Positions 16,205 through 25,004 of a DNA stretch of 64,000 nucleotides are shown piece by piece. The position numbers and the translations under genes were made by a program. Numbering within the stretch: the stretch's first letter is position 1; each line of letters starts with the position of its first letter. Origin of the DNA: Streptomyces sp. NRRL B-3428 (lineage in GTDB: Bacteria; Actinomycetota; Actinomycetes; Streptomycetales; Streptomycetaceae); contig JOGW01000026.1 in assembly GCA_000721375.1 (NCBI GenBank), positions 1-64,000 on the forward strand. The letters run 5' to 3'. The notes below the pieces were generated by a model. The model was not told the origin of the DNA and made no database searches. It saw only the letters and a list, made by a program, of their open reading frames with translations.

Positions 16205-17413
16205 GTGCCTTCTCTTCGTCGTCCTCGGTGGCTGTCGTGGCCGCTGCCCCCGCGCCTCGCCGATCTGTTGGTCGCTGCTGTGGTCTCGTTGTTCACCGCG
16301 GCCGACCTGGCGGTCAACGATCCGGGATACCGGCAGGACGACTGGCTGACCTGGCTGCTGTTCGCCGCCTCCATCGCTGCCCTGGTCGTACGCAGCCGGT
16401 GGCCGCTGCCGGTCACGCTGGTCACCGGCGCGGCGTGCGCGGGCTGGGCGTTGTACGGGCACATCGGGGAGCTGCTCAACCTGCCGGTGATGGTGGCGCT
16501 CTATACGCTCGCCGTGCAGGGTAACCGCCGTCGGACCGTCCGTGCGGGGATCGTGGCCGCGTCGGTCTCGGGCCTGGTGTCGGTGGTCGCGGGGATCGAT
16601 GTGGCGCAGCCGCAGGGGGCGCCGCTGTTGGAGATGCTCTGGCCGCTGGTGCCGCTGCTGCTCGGTGAAGTCGTGCGCGGTCGGCGGGAGTTGATGCGGG
16701 AGTACGCGGACCGGGCGGCGCGCGCCGAGGCCGACCGGGAGGCGGAGGCCCGGCGCAAGGTGCAGGAGGAACGGGTGCGGATCGCCCGGGAGCTGCACGA
16801 TGTGGTGGCGCACACGGTCTCGGCGATGACCGTGCAGGCCGGCCTCGCCCTTGATGCGCTCGACGTCAAGCCCGAGGTCGCCCGGGAGGCGATGCGGCAG
16901 GTCCGCTCCTCGGGCAAGGAGGCTGTGCGCGAGCTGCGGGCCACCGTCGGAGTGCTGCGCGCGGGGCGGGACGGAGCTCGGACCGATCCGGCGCCCCGCC
17001 TGGAGGAGCTCGGGGCCCTGGCCGAGCGGGTGCGGGGCGGTGGCCTCGCGGTGTCGCTGCGGGTGGACACCGGTGGCCGGGCGCTGCTGCAGGTGGTGGA
17101 GTTGGCGGCGTATCGGATTGTGCAGGAGGCGCTGACGAACGTGATCAAGCATGCAGGGGCAGGACATGTGGCGGTCTCGGTCGCGCTTGCCGGGGACCGG
17201 CTCGAAGTCGAGGTCATTGACGACGGTCCGCCCTCGGCCCGGCCGCAGACCGCGGGCGATGGGTACGGCCTGATCGGCATGCGCGAACGGGCCGCCGCGG
17301 TGGGCGGCAGGATCGAAGCCGGGCCAGCGCGGGGCGAGGGCTGGCGGGTGTACGCGGTGCTTCCGGTTGACGGGAGCGGCACGGTCGACGAGTTCGGCGG
17401 GGGAGACTCATGA
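16205..17413 (+). CDS. Two-component sensor histidine kinase
   Basis: A 402-residue NarL-type membrane kinase. Four to five hydrophobic segments fall within residues 18-155. The coiled linker RAARAEADREAEARRKVQEE leads to the HisKA_3 box RIARELHDVVAHTVSAMTV with phospho-acceptor His198. The HATPase_c domain has RIVQEALTNVIKHAGAG and GDGYGLIGMRERA. I chose the GTG at 16205; the frame is open upstream to 15857 but that part is not kinase-like. The stop overlaps the regulator start (ATGA), so the pair is co-translated. The ABC exporter genes just downstream are likely targets, as in many Gram-positive kinase-regulator-exporter sets. Confidence 0.88.
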   Translation: MPSLRRPRWLSWPLPPRLADLLVAAVVSLFTAADLAVNDPGYRQDDWLTWLLFAASIAALVVRSRWPLPVTLVTGAACAGWALYGHIGELLNLPVMVALYTLAVQGNRRRTVRAGIVAASVSGLVSVVAGIDVAQPQGAPLLEMLWPLVPLLLGEVVRGRRELMREYADRAARAEADREAEARRKVQEERVRIARELHDVVAHTVSAMTVQAGLALDALDVKPEVAREAMRQVRSSGKEAVRELRATVGVLRAGRDGARTDPAPRLEELGALAERVRGGGLAVSLRVDTGGRALLQVVELAAYRIVQEALTNVIKHAGAGHVAVSVALAGDRLEVEVIDDGPPSARPQTAGDGYGLIGMRERAAAVGGRIEAGPARGEGWRVYAVLPVDGSGTVDEFGGGDS

Positions 17414-18075
17414 TCCGCGTGCTGCTCGCCGACGACCAGACCGTGGTCCGCGCCGGCTTCAAGGCCCTGCTCGACCTCACCGACGACCTGGTGGTCGTCG
17501 CGGAGGCCGCCGACGGCGCCGCGGCCGTGGAACTCGCCCGCACCACGCGCCCCGACGTCGTTTTGATGGACATCCGGATGCCGAAGCTCGATGGCCTGGA
17601 GGCGACCCGCCGTATCGTCGCCGACCACTCGCTCGATTCCGTACGGGTCCTCGTCCTGACCACCTTCGAGGCCGACGAGTACGTCTTCGAGGCCCTGCGC
17701 GCCGGAGCCGCGGGCTTTCTGCTCAAGGACGTCGAGCCCGACGACCTGCGTGCGGCGATCCGCACGGTGGCGGCCGGCCAGTCCTTGCTCGCCCCGGCGG
17801 TGACCCGGCGCGTGATCGAGGAGTTCGCCCGGCTGAAGACTCCGCAGGCTGAAGCGGGGGAGCGCCTCGCACCGCTGACCGACCGCGAGCGCGAGGTCCT
17901 CGCCCTGGTGGGCCGTGGCCTGTCCAACGAGGAGATCGGCGCCCGCTTGTATATGTCGCCGCTCACTGCGAAGACCCACGTCAGCCGGTCGATGACCAAG
18001 CTTGGGGTGCGGGACCGGGCGCAGCTGGTGGTGCTCGCGTACGAGACCGGGCTTGTGCGCGCCGGAGAGTTGTAA
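17410..18075 (+). CDS. NarL/FixJ-family response regulator
   Basis: A 221-residue regulator. The receiver domain has LLADDQT, phospho-acceptor Asp54 in VLMDIRMPKLDG, and GFLLKDVEPDDL. The LuxR-type HTH reads LTDREREVLALVGRGLSNEE, then SPLTAKTHVSRSMTKLGV. It overlaps the kinase gene by 4 bp. Spacing to the ABC ATPase gene is 122 bp, room for a promoter that the regulator could control. Confidence 0.92.
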   Translation: MIRVLLADDQTVVRAGFKALLDLTDDLVVVAEAADGAAAVELARTTRPDVVLMDIRMPKLDGLEATRRIVADHSLDSVRVLVLTTFEADEYVFEALRAGAAGFLLKDVEPDDLRAAIRTVAAGQSLLAPAVTRRVIEEFARLKTPQAEAGERLAPLTDREREVLALVGRGLSNEEIGARLYMSPLTAKTHVSRSMTKLGVRDRAQLVVLAYETGLVRAGEL

Positions 18076-18197
18076 CGGGGCTCGTCCGAGCCGGGAGTCG
18101 TCATCGAAAAGGGGAAAAGCGTGTACTCCCCGGGGAGTAGCAACCGCCTCCTGGTGACAGATGTCCGCGTACGCCCGCCCTCCGTAGCGTCGAGGAC

Positions 18198-19145
18198 ATG
18201 ATCGAAGCAAGGGAACTCACCAAGCGATACGGCGACAAGACCGCCGTCGACCACCTGTCCTTCACCGTCCAGCCGGGCCTGGTCACCGGCTTCCTCGGAC
18301 CGAACGGCGCCGGGAAGTCGACCACCATGCGGATGGTCCTGGGCCTGGACACCCCCAGCTCGGGCTCGGTCACCGTTGGCGGCCGGCCCTACGGCAGGCT
18401 CCCCGCCCCGTTGCGGACGGTCGGCTCGCTCCTCGATGCCAAGTCCGTGCACGGCGGGCGCACCGTCCGCAAGCACCTGCTCGGTCTTGCCCGCAGCAAC
18501 GCGATTGGGCACCGCCGCGTGGACGAGGTCCTCGACCTGGTCGGTCTGACGGAGGTCGCCGACCAGCGGGCCAAGGGCCTCTCGCTAGGCATGGGCCAGC
18601 GCCTCGGTATCGCGGCCGCACTGCTCGGCGACCCCGAGGTCCTGATCCTCGACGAACCCGTCAATGGCCTCGACACCGAGGGCATCCGCTGGATCCGCGA
18701 GCTGCTCAAGTCCCAGGCGGCACAGGGCCGGACGGTGTTCCTGTCCAGCCACCTGATGAGCGAGATGGAGCTGACCGCCGACCATCTCATCGTGATCGGC
18801 CGGGGCAGGCTCCTCGCGGACACCACCATGCGGGAGTTCATCGAGACGAACTCGCAGGGGGGCACCCTGCTGCGCACACAGGACGAGGAAGCGGGTCGGA
18901 TGCGCACCCTGCTCGAAGCACACGGCGCGACCGTCCAGCTGGACGCCCGGGGAGCCTGGCAGGTCACCGGCCTGACTCCGGTCGAGATCGGCGAACTGGC
19001 GCGCGGCCACCAGCTGGCGGTCCACGAACTGACCCCGGTGTTCTCCTCGTTGGAGGAGGTCTACACGAACATGACCCAGTCCTCGGTGGAATTCCGGGGA
19101 GGCACGGCGGACGCCGGGCACGAGACGAAGGAACTGGTCCGATGA
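18198..19145 (+). CDS. ABC transporter ATPase (exporter type, CcmA-like)
   Basis: A 315-residue nucleotide-binding subunit. Walker A is GPNGAGKSTTMRMVL, the signature is LSLGMGQRLGIAAALLG, Walker B is VLILDEPVNGLD, and the H-loop is FLSSHLMSEMELTADHLIVI. The extra C-terminal about 90 residues are typical of drug or antibiotic exporter ATPases. The last codons overlap the start of the permease gene (ATGA). The substrate is unknown; a role in resistance controlled by the upstream two-component system is the usual reading. Confidence 0.9.
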   Translation: MIEARELTKRYGDKTAVDHLSFTVQPGLVTGFLGPNGAGKSTTMRMVLGLDTPSSGSVTVGGRPYGRLPAPLRTVGSLLDAKSVHGGRTVRKHLLGLARSNAIGHRRVDEVLDLVGLTEVADQRAKGLSLGMGQRLGIAAALLGDPEVLILDEPVNGLDTEGIRWIRELLKSQAAQGRTVFLSSHLMSEMELTADHLIVIGRGRLLADTTMREFIETNSQGGTLLRTQDEEAGRMRTLLEAHGATVQLDARGAWQVTGLTPVEIGELARGHQLAVHELTPVFSSLEEVYTNMTQSSVEFRGGTADAGHETKELVR

Positions 19146-19924
19146 GCACCCCGACCGCCACCACCACCGCCCAGCCGGTCCCCGGATTCGGTGCTGCCCT
19201 CGCCTTCGAGTGGACCAAGTTCGCCAGCCTCCGCTCCACCCGCTGGACCACCGCGGCGGTCGGCCTGCTGACCGTCCTGGGCGCGGTGTTCGTCGGGCTC
19301 AGCGGCAGCCTGCAGCCCGACGACACGGTGCTCGGCGGCAGCCTCACCCTCAGCGTCGTCTCCTTGATGGTCGCCGGTGTGGTGGGCGCCCTCACCGTGT
19401 GCGGCGAGTACTCCAGCGGCACCATCGCCTCCACGCTCGCCGCGGTGCCGCGCCGCGGCAGGGTCCTGGCCGCGAAGGCGGTGCTGCTCGCCGGGATGCT
19501 GTTCGTGATCGGCCTGATCGCCTGCCTGCTCGCGTACGTGCTCGGCGACGCGATCCTCGAGGATGGCAAGTACGCCCAAGGGGAGCTGTTCCCCGCGCTG
19601 TTCGGCATCGCCGCGCTCTTCGCGGTGGTGGGTGTCCTGGGCCTGGCGATCGGCACCCTGGTGCGCCACGCGGCGGGTGCCGTGGTCACCGTGATCGCTT
19701 TGATGCTGCTGCCCTCCTTGTTCGGCCCGCTCTTCGGCGATCTGCAGCGGTGGATCGCGGGTGCGACCCCGACCGCAGCCCTGGAGAAGCTCACCCAGAC
19801 CTCGGACGCGAGCCACGAGACGGTCGGATCGCTGGGCGCATGGCCGTCGTTGGGCCTGGTCGCCGCGTACAGCGTGGTGCTTCTGGCGCTCGCAGTCGTG
19901 CGGCTGCGCCGACGAGACGTCTGA
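19142..19924 (+). CDS. ABC-2 type exporter permease
   Basis: A 260-residue membrane protein with six hydrophobic stretches. GAALAFEWTKFASLRSTRWT at the N-terminus is a common actinobacterial ABC-2 permease opening. CGEYSSGTIASTLAAVPRRG follows the second helix and is the conserved cytoplasmic loop. It pairs with the ATPase by a 4-bp overlap. The C-terminal RLRRRDV is a typical ending for the group. Confidence 0.88.
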   Translation: MSTPTATTTAQPVPGFGAALAFEWTKFASLRSTRWTTAAVGLLTVLGAVFVGLSGSLQPDDTVLGGSLTLSVVSLMVAGVVGALTVCGEYSSGTIASTLAAVPRRGRVLAAKAVLLAGMLFVIGLIACLLAYVLGDAILEDGKYAQGELFPALFGIAALFAVVGVLGLAIGTLVRHAAGAVVTVIALMLLPSLFGPLFGDLQRWIAGATPTAALEKLTQTSDASHETVGSLGAWPSLGLVAAYSVVLLALAVVRLRRRDV

Positions 19925-19929
19925 CGCCG

Positions 19930-21504
19930 TCAGGCAGGAGCTCCGGACGGCTCGCGGACGGGCGAGGTCTGACGGCTTGCTGGCGCGCGCTGTTCACGTA
20001 CGGACCGGAAGCGCCGCACCGCGAGGGCGAAACGCAGCGCGATGACCAGCACGCCGGCACCGGCCGCGACGCACAGGGCGATGAAGGCGTCAGGCACCCA
20101 CGCCAGCGCCTGGCCCGCTCCCATGAACTTCATGACCATGGCGAGAAGCGTCCCCGGCAGCGCACCCGCGATCACCCACGCAGAGGTCCCGGCGATCAGG
20201 CGCGGCAGCGATACGGGTGCGGCGGCGCGGCGCACAAGGAGCGCCGACCGTACGGCGGCCGCAAGCAGCAGCAGTGCGAGAGCGGTGGCGCCCCACACGG
20301 TCACGTCGTACAGGAGGGTGGAGGGATCGTCGCCCGGTGCCTCGCCGCCGGCGAGGAGGTGGGCTGCGCCGAAGCCGACCTGCATGACCGCCTCGTCCTG
20401 CAGCAGCCCGTGCAGGTTCTGCTCCAGTACGAGGGCGAGTCCCTGTTCCGGCAGCAGGAACAGCATCCCGGCGTATCCGGGAGTGGCGCCGGTGTGCCAG
20501 ATGGCGTTGTCGAGCGGGGCCTCGAGACCGCCGACCCGCCAGCCGAACCCGTATCCCGTCTTCTCACCGCCGGGCTGCAGGGAGCCCGACGCGCGCATCT
20601 GCCGTACGGATTCCGGGGTGAGGACGGTCCGCCCGTCCGCCGTCTTGCCGGAGCGGAGCTGGAGGGCGGCGAAGGCGGCCAGGTCGTTCAGGTCGCCGCC
20701 GGTGTATCCGTACGCCGCGCCGTGGTCGTCCACCCCGGCGGCGATCGCCGCCGGCCGGCCCCACAAGTACTGATGCCCCGGTGCGAGTTGTCGCTTCAGT
20801 GCGGTGTCGCGGTCGGCGATGGCGCCCTTCATGCCGGCCGGCTCCAGCACGCTCTGCCGCAGATACTCCGCGTACGGACGGCCGGTGACGGACTCGACCA
20901 CGGCGGCGAGCAGCAGGTAATTGGCGCTGGTGTAGGCGTACTTGGCGCCGGGCGGGCCGAGTGGCCGCACGTCGTCGAGGGCTTCCACGCGTTCGCCGGG
21001 CCGTGGGCAGTCGGGGTCGAGGCAGTCGGCGACCTTGAAGGTGGCGGACTCGGGCAGGCCCGCGGTCTGGTTCAGCAGGTGCCGGACAGTGATCTTCGAG
21101 GCGTGCTCGCGGCCGCCGAAGCGGAAGTCGGGCAGATGGTCGACGGCCCGGTCGTCCAGGCCGAGGCGCCCGTCCTGCACGAGGGTCATCACGGCGCTCG
21201 CGGTGATCGGCTTGGCGACCGACCCCCACAGGAACGGGGTGTCGGCCGTGACCGGGGCGCCGCGCCCGTCCTTGCCCCAAGCTCGTTGGTGGACCGGGCC
21301 GTTGGCGTCGACCACGGCATAGGCCAGACCAGGCGTGCCGGTGGCCTCCATGCGGTCGCGTATGTACGAGTCGATCTTGGCGAGACGGTCGGGCGGGGCC
21401 TCGTCCGACCGGTCTGCGGCGGATGCGGGCGGAGCGCACAGGAGCACCGAGAGCAGCAGCACGAGCGTGGCCGTGGCTGCGTGCCGTAGGCGGTGGATCT
21501 GCAT
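19930..21504 (-). CDS. Secreted/membrane serine hydrolase (beta-lactamase class C fold) with C-terminal membrane domain
   Basis: A 524-residue protein. It has a signal peptide (residues 1-30, ending ASAA), then a class C/esterase-like catalytic domain with S95-V-A-K98 (SxxK), YTSANYLLL at the usual YxN position but with Ser as third residue, and HTGATPGY as the KTG equivalent. Residues about 395-500 hold three or more membrane helices. The catalytic domain should lie outside the cell. Members act as D-Ala-D-Ala peptidases, esterases or beta-lactam-interacting proteins; the exact substrate cannot be read here. It is divergent from a TetR-family gene with operator-like repeats between them, so induction by a small ligand is likely. 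Confidence 0.82.
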   Translation of the reverse strand: MQIHRLRHAATATLVLLLSVLLCAPPASAADRSDEAPPDRLAKIDSYIRDRMEATGTPGLAYAVVDANGPVHQRAWGKDGRGAPVTADTPFLWGSVAKPITASAVMTLVQDGRLGLDDRAVDHLPDFRFGGREHASKITVRHLLNQTAGLPESATFKVADCLDPDCPRPGERVEALDDVRPLGPPGAKYAYTSANYLLLAAVVESVTGRPYAEYLRQSVLEPAGMKGAIADRDTALKRQLAPGHQYLWGRPAAIAAGVDDHGAAYGYTGGDLNDLAAFAALQLRSGKTADGRTVLTPESVRQMRASGSLQPGGEKTGYGFGWRVGGLEAPLDNAIWHTGATPGYAGMLFLLPEQGLALVLEQNLHGLLQDEAVMQVGFGAAHLLAGGEAPGDDPSTLLYDVTVWGATALALLLLAAAVRSALLVRRAAAPVSLPRLIAGTSAWVIAGALPGTLLAMVMKFMGAGQALAWVPDAFIALCVAAGAGVLVIALRFALAVRRFRSVREQRAPASRQTSPVREPSGAPA

Positions 21505-21537
21505 GGGAGTCCTCTGGTGTTCTCTGAGGCGAGACGA

Positions 21538-21583
21538 ATAACCGTATGGCTATATGGTTTTTACCGTACGGTGGTACGGTTAT
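21538..21583. promoter_or_regulatory. Operator-like inverted repeats between serine hydrolase and TetR genes
   Basis: ATAACCGTA (21538-21546) and TACGGTTAT (21575-21583) form a perfect 9-bp inverted repeat. Between them sits a perfect 10-bp palindrome ACCGTACGGT (21563-21572) and a near-palindrome starting ACCGTATGGC (21542-21559). All share ACCGTA/TACGGT half-sites. The dyads fill the 82-bp gap of the divergent pair, the expected place for an autoregulated TetR operator. The stretch is also AT-richer than its surroundings. Confidence 0.7.
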
Positions 21584-21586
21584 CAA

Positions 21587-22234
21587 GTGCCGAGAGTTGC
21601 CGACCATGAAGAACGCCGACGTCAGATCGCCGATGCCGTCTGCGCGTTGATCTCCGAGAGCGGTCTGGATGCGGTGACCGTCGCCCGCACCGCCGCTACC
21701 GCCGGGATGTCCGTCGGCTTGGTGCAGCACTACTTCCGCACCAAGGACGAGATGCTGCTGCACGCCTTCAAGGAGGTGAGCGCCCGAATCCGAGCCCGGG
21801 CGGACGAGCACATCCGGGAGGGAATCGAGCATCAGCAGCCGATCGCGCGGGTGCTGGCGCGGGCGCTGGCCGAGTTCATCCCGCTCGACGAGGGGCGCCG
21901 TACCGAGTTCCGGGTGGCCCGGGCGTTCGCGGGCCGGGCCCTGGACGCACCTGCACTTGCGGCGGTCGACGTCGAGACCGCCCGGGCGCTGCGCGAGGAG
22001 ATCGCGCGGGCCGTGCACAACGGCAAGGAGTGCCGCGAGGTCGAGCCGGACTTGGATCCGGTGCCCGCGGCCGTACGGCTCGCGGCCGTGACGGAAGGGC
22101 TCGCGATGCAGGTCTACCGGGACGCGGAGGGTGTCGCGGGGTCCGCCGGTCTCGTGGTTGACGTGCTGGACGCGGAACTTGCTGCCATCTTCACCGGCGA
22201 GTGTCAGCAGTACGCGAAGCGGTCGAGGGGCTGA
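21587..22234 (+). CDS. TetR-family transcriptional regulator
   Basis: A 215-residue regulator. The N-terminal HTH reads RRRQIADAVCALISESGLDA, VTVARTAATAGMSVGLVQHY and FRTKDEMLLHAF. The remainder is an all-helical ligand domain with a TetR_C-like pattern (LARALAEFIPLDEGRRTEFR). I chose GTG 21587, which places the HTH about ten residues from the N-terminus; an upstream ATG at 21554 would put the operator repeats inside the gene. It is divergent from the serine hydrolase and probably controls it and itself. Confidence 0.87.
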   Translation: MPRVADHEERRRQIADAVCALISESGLDAVTVARTAATAGMSVGLVQHYFRTKDEMLLHAFKEVSARIRARADEHIREGIEHQQPIARVLARALAEFIPLDEGRRTEFRVARAFAGRALDAPALAAVDVETARALREEIARAVHNGKECREVEPDLDPVPAAVRLAAVTEGLAMQVYRDAEGVAGSAGLVVDVLDAELAAIFTGECQQYAKRSRG

Positions 22235-22498
22235 CAGGCGCCGCCCGCGACTGCCGCAAGCGGGCGCTCAACCCGGGTGATTCGCGGGGCAAGCGAAGGG
22301 TGTCGGCGCGCTCCGGCGTCGACCGGGCGCCCGCTCCTCGGTCGGGCCTGCAATTTACCGACCCTTTACTGTAGGTGTAGAAGTATCTTTGCTTCCCAGT
22401 CGTCGTACGAGAAGGAGCCCGAGGCCCGAAATGGGTGAGCCTCCCAGTACCAGCCGTGCCATGTCCCGCCCGCGTTGTCCGGGATGGGGGGTGGCACG

Positions 22499-23854
22499 GT
22501 GACCGAGGTCCTGCTGCTGCTCCTCGCCCTGCTCCTCACCTTGGCCTGCGCGGTCTTCGTCGCGGCCGAGTTCTCGCTGACCACCGTCGAACGGGCCGAC
22601 CTCGAGCGGGCCGCCGAAGCCGGTGAGCGCGGTGCGGCCGGCGCCTTGAAGGCGGCGCGCCGGCTCACCTTCCAGCTCTCCGGGGCCCAGCTCGGTATCA
22701 CCGTGACCTCGCTGGTGATCGGCATGCTTGCCGAGCCGTCGATCGCGGTGCTGCTGCGCGGCCCGCTGGAGGCGATCGGTCTCGGCGCCGCAGCTTCGTC
22801 GGTGGCGACCGTGCTCGGTGTGGTCGTCTCCACGGTCGTCCTGATGGTCGTCGGGGAGCTGGTGCCGAAGAACTGGGCGATCTCCCGGCCGCTGGCCGTC
22901 GCCAAGGTGGTGGCAGGCCCGCAGCGCGGTTTCACCGCCGCGTTCGCCCCGTTCATCCGCCACTTGAACAACACGGCAAACCGGTTCGTACGCCGCTTCG
23001 GCCTGGAACCCGCCGAGGAACTGGCCTCCGCGCGCGGTCCCGAGGAACTGGTCGCGCTCGCGCAGCACTCCGCGGCCGAGGGCGCGATCGAGGCCGACTC
23101 GGCCGAACTGTTCGTGCGCACCCTGCACTTGAACGAGCTCACCGCCGAGAACGTGATGACCCCGCGCGTCGACGTCCGGGCCCTGGAGGCGCACGCCACG
23201 GCGGCGGATGCCGCCAACCTGTGCCACGCCACGGGCCTGTCCCGCTTCCCGGTCTACCGCGACAGCCTGGACGAGGTGATCGGCACCGTCCACATCCGCG
23301 ACGTCCTGGCGCTCGATCCGCAGGAGCGGGCCGCCACCCCGGTCACCGCCCTGACCACGCGGCCGCTGCTGGTGCCGGACAGCCTGCCGGCCGACCGACT
23401 CCTTCAACGGCTGCGCGCGACGCGCACCATGGCGATCGTCATCGACGAGTACGGCGGCACGGCCGGCGTCGCCACGGTCGAGGACATCGTCGAGGAGGTC
23501 GTCGGCGAGGTACGTGACGAGCACGACCCCACCGAGGTCCCGGACCTACTGTCCGCCCCGGCGACCGAGGACGGCCGGCCCACCTGGGAGGCGGACGGCA
23601 GCGTGCGGATCGACGAACTGGCGGGCATCGGCCTGACGGTGCCGGACGGCCCGTACGAGACCGTGGCCGGACTGATCGCCACACGTCTCGCGCGTATCCC
23701 GGCCGAAGGTGACCGTGTCGAGGTCGACGGCTGGCTGCTCGACGTGCTCGACGTCGGCCACCACGTCGCCGAACGCATCCACCTCACCGCACCCGCCGCA
23801 CCGCCGCACGGCGTCCCGCAGCCGGCGCAGCACTCCTGGGAGATCGCGCGATGA
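22499..23854 (+). CDS. CNNM/CBS/CorC-domain membrane protein 1 (long form)
   Basis: A 451-residue member of the HlyC/CorC (CNNM) family, linked to divalent-cation transport or homeostasis. The N-terminal CNNM domain has FVAAEFSLTTVERADLE, LSGAQLGITVTSLVIG, VVGELVPKNWAI and further hydrophobic helices (residues 1-190). A CBS pair follows (NVMTPRVDVRALE to MAIVIDEYGGTAGVATVEDI, residues about 210-335). A CorC_HlyC domain ends the protein (residues about 360-430, GPYETVAGLIATRLARIP). GTG 22499 follows a G-rich stretch GGGGGGTGG; ATG 22484 is an alternative. First of four tandem paralogues; its stop overlaps the next gene. Upstream 22235-22498 shows no convincing gene. Confidence 0.87.
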   Translation: MTEVLLLLLALLLTLACAVFVAAEFSLTTVERADLERAAEAGERGAAGALKAARRLTFQLSGAQLGITVTSLVIGMLAEPSIAVLLRGPLEAIGLGAAASSVATVLGVVVSTVVLMVVGELVPKNWAISRPLAVAKVVAGPQRGFTAAFAPFIRHLNNTANRFVRRFGLEPAEELASARGPEELVALAQHSAAEGAIEADSAELFVRTLHLNELTAENVMTPRVDVRALEAHATAADAANLCHATGLSRFPVYRDSLDEVIGTVHIRDVLALDPQERAATPVTALTTRPLLVPDSLPADRLLQRLRATRTMAIVIDEYGGTAGVATVEDIVEEVVGEVRDEHDPTEVPDLLSAPATEDGRPTWEADGSVRIDELAGIGLTVPDGPYETVAGLIATRLARIPAEGDRVEVDGWLLDVLDVGHHVAERIHLTAPAAPPHGVPQPAQHSWEIAR

Positions 23855-24873
23855 CCACGCTGCAGCTCCTCATCGGCGCCCTGACGCTGCTGACCAACGC
23901 GTTCTTCGTCGGCGCCGAGTTCGCGATGATCTCCGTACGGCGCAGCCAGATCGAGCCGCGCGCCCGGGAGGGCCACCGCCGTGCCCGCATCACCCTGTGG
24001 GGCATCGAGCACATCTCGCAGGTGATGGCCACCGCCCAACTCGGCATCACCGTCTCCTCGCTGGTCCTGGGCGCGGTCGCCGAACCGGCCATCGCGCATC
24101 TTTTGGAGCCGGGCTTTGAGGCAGCCCATGTACCGCACGCCCTGGTCCACCCGATCGCCTTCGTCATCGCGCTCGCCGTGGCGACGTATCTGCACATGCT
24201 GATCGGCGAGATGGTCCCCAAGAACATCGCGCTCGCCGCCCCCACCCAGACCGCGCTGCTGCTCGGCCCGCCCCTGGTGGCCCTGACCCAGGCCCTGCGC
24301 CCGCTGGTCTTCGGCATCAACGCCTTCGCCAACGCGCTGCTCAAGCTGCTCAAGGTAGAGGCCAAGGACGAAGTGGAGGCCGTGGCCACCGATGACCAGC
24401 TCGCCCGTATGGTCGCCGACTCCAGCCAGGCGGGGCTGCTCTCGCCCGCGGACGGCGAGCGGCTGCGCGACGCGCTGGAGCTGGGCACCCGGCCGGTCGG
24501 CGAGATCCTCGTGCCGGCGGCCCGGATGCACACGGTCGCGCACACCATCACCCCGGCCCAGCTGGAGCGCCGCGCCGCCGTCGCGGGCTTCTCCCGCTTC
24601 CCGGTCACCGGACCCGGCGGGACGCTCCTCGGCTACCTCCACATCAAGGACACCCTGGGAGTCGCCGAGCGCGGGCGGCCCTTCCCGGCCACCGGCCTGC
24701 ACCCCGTCACCCGGGTCCGTATCGACACACCACTGGACGACACCCTCACCGCCCTGCGCGCCGAGGGCAGCCACCTCGCCGCTGTGACCGGCCAGGGCGG
24801 AACTGTGCTCGGTTTCGTGACCATGGAGGACGTGCTGAGCGAGCTGGTCGGACCGGCACCCGCAGCCGCCTGA
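23851..24873 (+). CDS. CNNM/CBS membrane protein 2 (short form)
   Basis: A 340-residue paralogue of the upstream gene with the CNNM membrane domain (FFVGAEFAMISVRRSQIEPR, TAQLGITVSSLVLGA, LIGEMVPKNIAL) and a CBS pair (EILVPAARMHTVA to VLGFVTMEDVLSELVG). It ends there and lacks the CorC_HlyC domain. ATGA overlap with gene 1 implies coupled translation, and perhaps a heteromer of long and short forms. The usual EYGG before the second CBS loop is replaced by TGQGG. Confidence 0.87.
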   Translation: MTTLQLLIGALTLLTNAFFVGAEFAMISVRRSQIEPRAREGHRRARITLWGIEHISQVMATAQLGITVSSLVLGAVAEPAIAHLLEPGFEAAHVPHALVHPIAFVIALAVATYLHMLIGEMVPKNIALAAPTQTALLLGPPLVALTQALRPLVFGINAFANALLKLLKVEAKDEVEAVATDDQLARMVADSSQAGLLSPADGERLRDALELGTRPVGEILVPAARMHTVAHTITPAQLERRAAVAGFSRFPVTGPGGTLLGYLHIKDTLGVAERGRPFPATGLHPVTRVRIDTPLDDTLTALRAEGSHLAAVTGQGGTVLGFVTMEDVLSELVGPAPAAA

Positions 24874-25004
24874 CCTGGCGGCCCGTTCCGGCCGCACCCA
24901 CGATTGACCTCAGCACCCGCACACGATCGGAGACACCCCGTGTCCGCCAGACCGACGGACCCTGACGCTATGGGCCACGGCCCCGATCAGCCAGGCGGTG
25001 GCCG

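Noticed and set aside
22355..22462. 35-codon ORF on the minus strand (MARLVLGGSPISGLG...) upstream of CNNM 1
   Set aside because: Weak ribosome-binding site, no similarity I recognise, AT-richer non-coding look, and it lies in the promoter region of the plus-strand operon.
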